This document shows, in pieces, positions 5,095 through 5,405 of a stretch of DNA of 5,405 nt (positions within the stretch are counted from its first letter, which is position 1; each line of letters opens with the position of its first letter). The DNA is from Dichotomicrobium sp964650735 (GTDB lineage Bacteria > Pseudomonadota > Alphaproteobacteria > Rhizobiales > Rhodomicrobiaceae). Location of the stretch: the NCBI GenBank assembly GCA_964650735.1, contig CAZYUT010000138.1:1-5405 (forward strand), given 5' to 3'. The notes beneath the pieces are model-generated. The model did no database searches and had not been told where the DNA came from. It saw only the letters and a program-made list of their open reading frames with translations. The translations under genes and the position numbers were made by a program.

Positions 5095-5104
5095 CGAGTC
5101 GCAA
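5078..5104 (-). promoter_or_regulatory. Promoter candidate for trmJ, overlapping the icd promoter
   Basis: On the minus strand TTGCGA (5104-5099) precedes CATAAT (5083-5078), the latter matching five of six -10 bases. The 15-bp spacing is shorter than ideal. The leader to the trmJ ATG at 5018 would be about 50 nt. The -10 shares four bases with the icd -10, so the two polymerases could not bind together. Confidence 0.28.
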
Positions 5105-5137
5105 CCCACCACCGAAGACCCTGCGCAAGGACGGATC

Positions 5138-5405
5138 ATGGAAAAAATCAAGGTCGAAAACCCGGTCGTCGAACTCGACGGCGATGAGATGACCCGCATC
5201 ATCTGGGACTTCATCAAGCAGAAGCTGATCCTGCCCTATCTGGATATCGACCTGCGCTATTACGACCTCTCAATCCAGCACCGTGATGAGACGGACGATC
5301 AGGTCACGGTCGATGCCGCCCATGCGATCCTTGAGCACGGCGTGGGCGTCAAATGCGCGACCATCACGCCGGATGAGGCGCGCGTCGAGGAATTCGGCCT
5401 GAAGA
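5138..5405 (+). CDS. icd: NADP-dependent isocitrate dehydrogenase, N-terminal part (3' end outside window)
   Basis: The first 89 codons of a eukaryote-type (IDH1/2-like) NADP-dependent isocitrate dehydrogenase, which oxidatively decarboxylates isocitrate to 2-oxoglutarate in the TCA cycle and makes NADPH. ATG 5138 is supported by AAGGA (5127-5131) 6 nt before it. The N-terminus shows the family's signature VVELDGDEMTRIIWDFIK (10-27), ILPYLDIDLRYYDL (31-44) and VKCATITPDEARV (71-83). The Lys72-to-Arg82 stretch corresponds to the nucleotide/substrate-binding loop in this subfamily. This dimeric form is usually about 404 residues and differs clearly from the E. coli-type Icd; it is common in alphaproteobacteria. 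The frame is open to the end of the window, so the gene is cut by the window, not broken. Divergent from trmJ. Confidence 0.96.
   Translation, partial: MEKIKVENPVVELDGDEMTRIIWDFIKQKLILPYLDIDLRYYDLSIQHRDETDDQVTVDAAHAILEHGVGVKCATITPDEARVEEFGLK

Noticed and set aside
4644..5192. 182-residue plus-strand open frame running into icd
   Set aside because: It overlaps trmJ antisense and then icd in a different frame; composition is that of GC-rich shadow frames.
1..5405. tRNA, rRNA, CRISPR array, insertion sequence or other mobile element
   Set aside because: I looked for cloverleaf arms, regular spaced repeats, transposase motifs and terminal inverted repeats and saw none; composition is even across the window.

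Overview
The window looks like chromosomal housekeeping DNA from an alphaproteobacterium. It is GC-rich, and the proteins recognised are of alphaproteobacterial type: a cysteine-poor 205-residue ribosomal protein S4, a eukaryote-like NADP-dependent isocitrate dehydrogenase, and the order purL - BolA-like gene - CGFS glutaredoxin. The order rpsD ... trmJ ... icd, with icd divergent, resembles Rhizobiales-type genomes as I remember them, but I cannot name a genus. I see no insertion sequence, phage gene, CRISPR array, tRNA or rRNA.

Layout. Plus strand, 1-2699: the C-terminal 60 % or so of purL (5' end outside the window), a small BolA-family gene, a monothiol CGFS glutaredoxin (grxD type), and a single-domain PqiA-like membrane protein. 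These four genes run in one direction with short gaps and may be co-transcribed, at least in part. Minus strand, 5018-2719: trmJ-like SPOUT tRNA methyltransferase, an unrecognised small secreted protein, then rpsD. rpsD converges on the pqiA-like gene with only 19 bp between the stop codons. Plus strand, 5138 to the window end: the first 89 codons of icd, divergent from trmJ across about 119 bp.

Function. PurL makes FGAM in purine synthesis. BolA and CGFS glutaredoxins are known partners that bridge a [2Fe-2S] cluster, so their adjacency marks an iron-sulfur/iron-homeostasis pair. S4 nucleates assembly of the 30S subunit, TrmJ 2'-O-methylates tRNA position 32, and Icd feeds 2-oxoglutarate and NADPH.

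The genes are mostly ordinary. The most interesting sequence is the non-coding 220 bp upstream of rpsD (3337-3556). It holds a TTGACA-type promoter candidate, a terminator-like hairpin, a 10-bp palindrome, a strong AGGAGG followed by an in-frame TTG 17 codons before the canonical S4 start, a split complementary arm that could hide that AGGAGG, and an 11-codon ORF whose stop overlaps the rpsD start. The other notable points are a strong depletion of GANTC (only three sites, two of them upstream of genes) and overlapping divergent promoter candidates between trmJ and icd.
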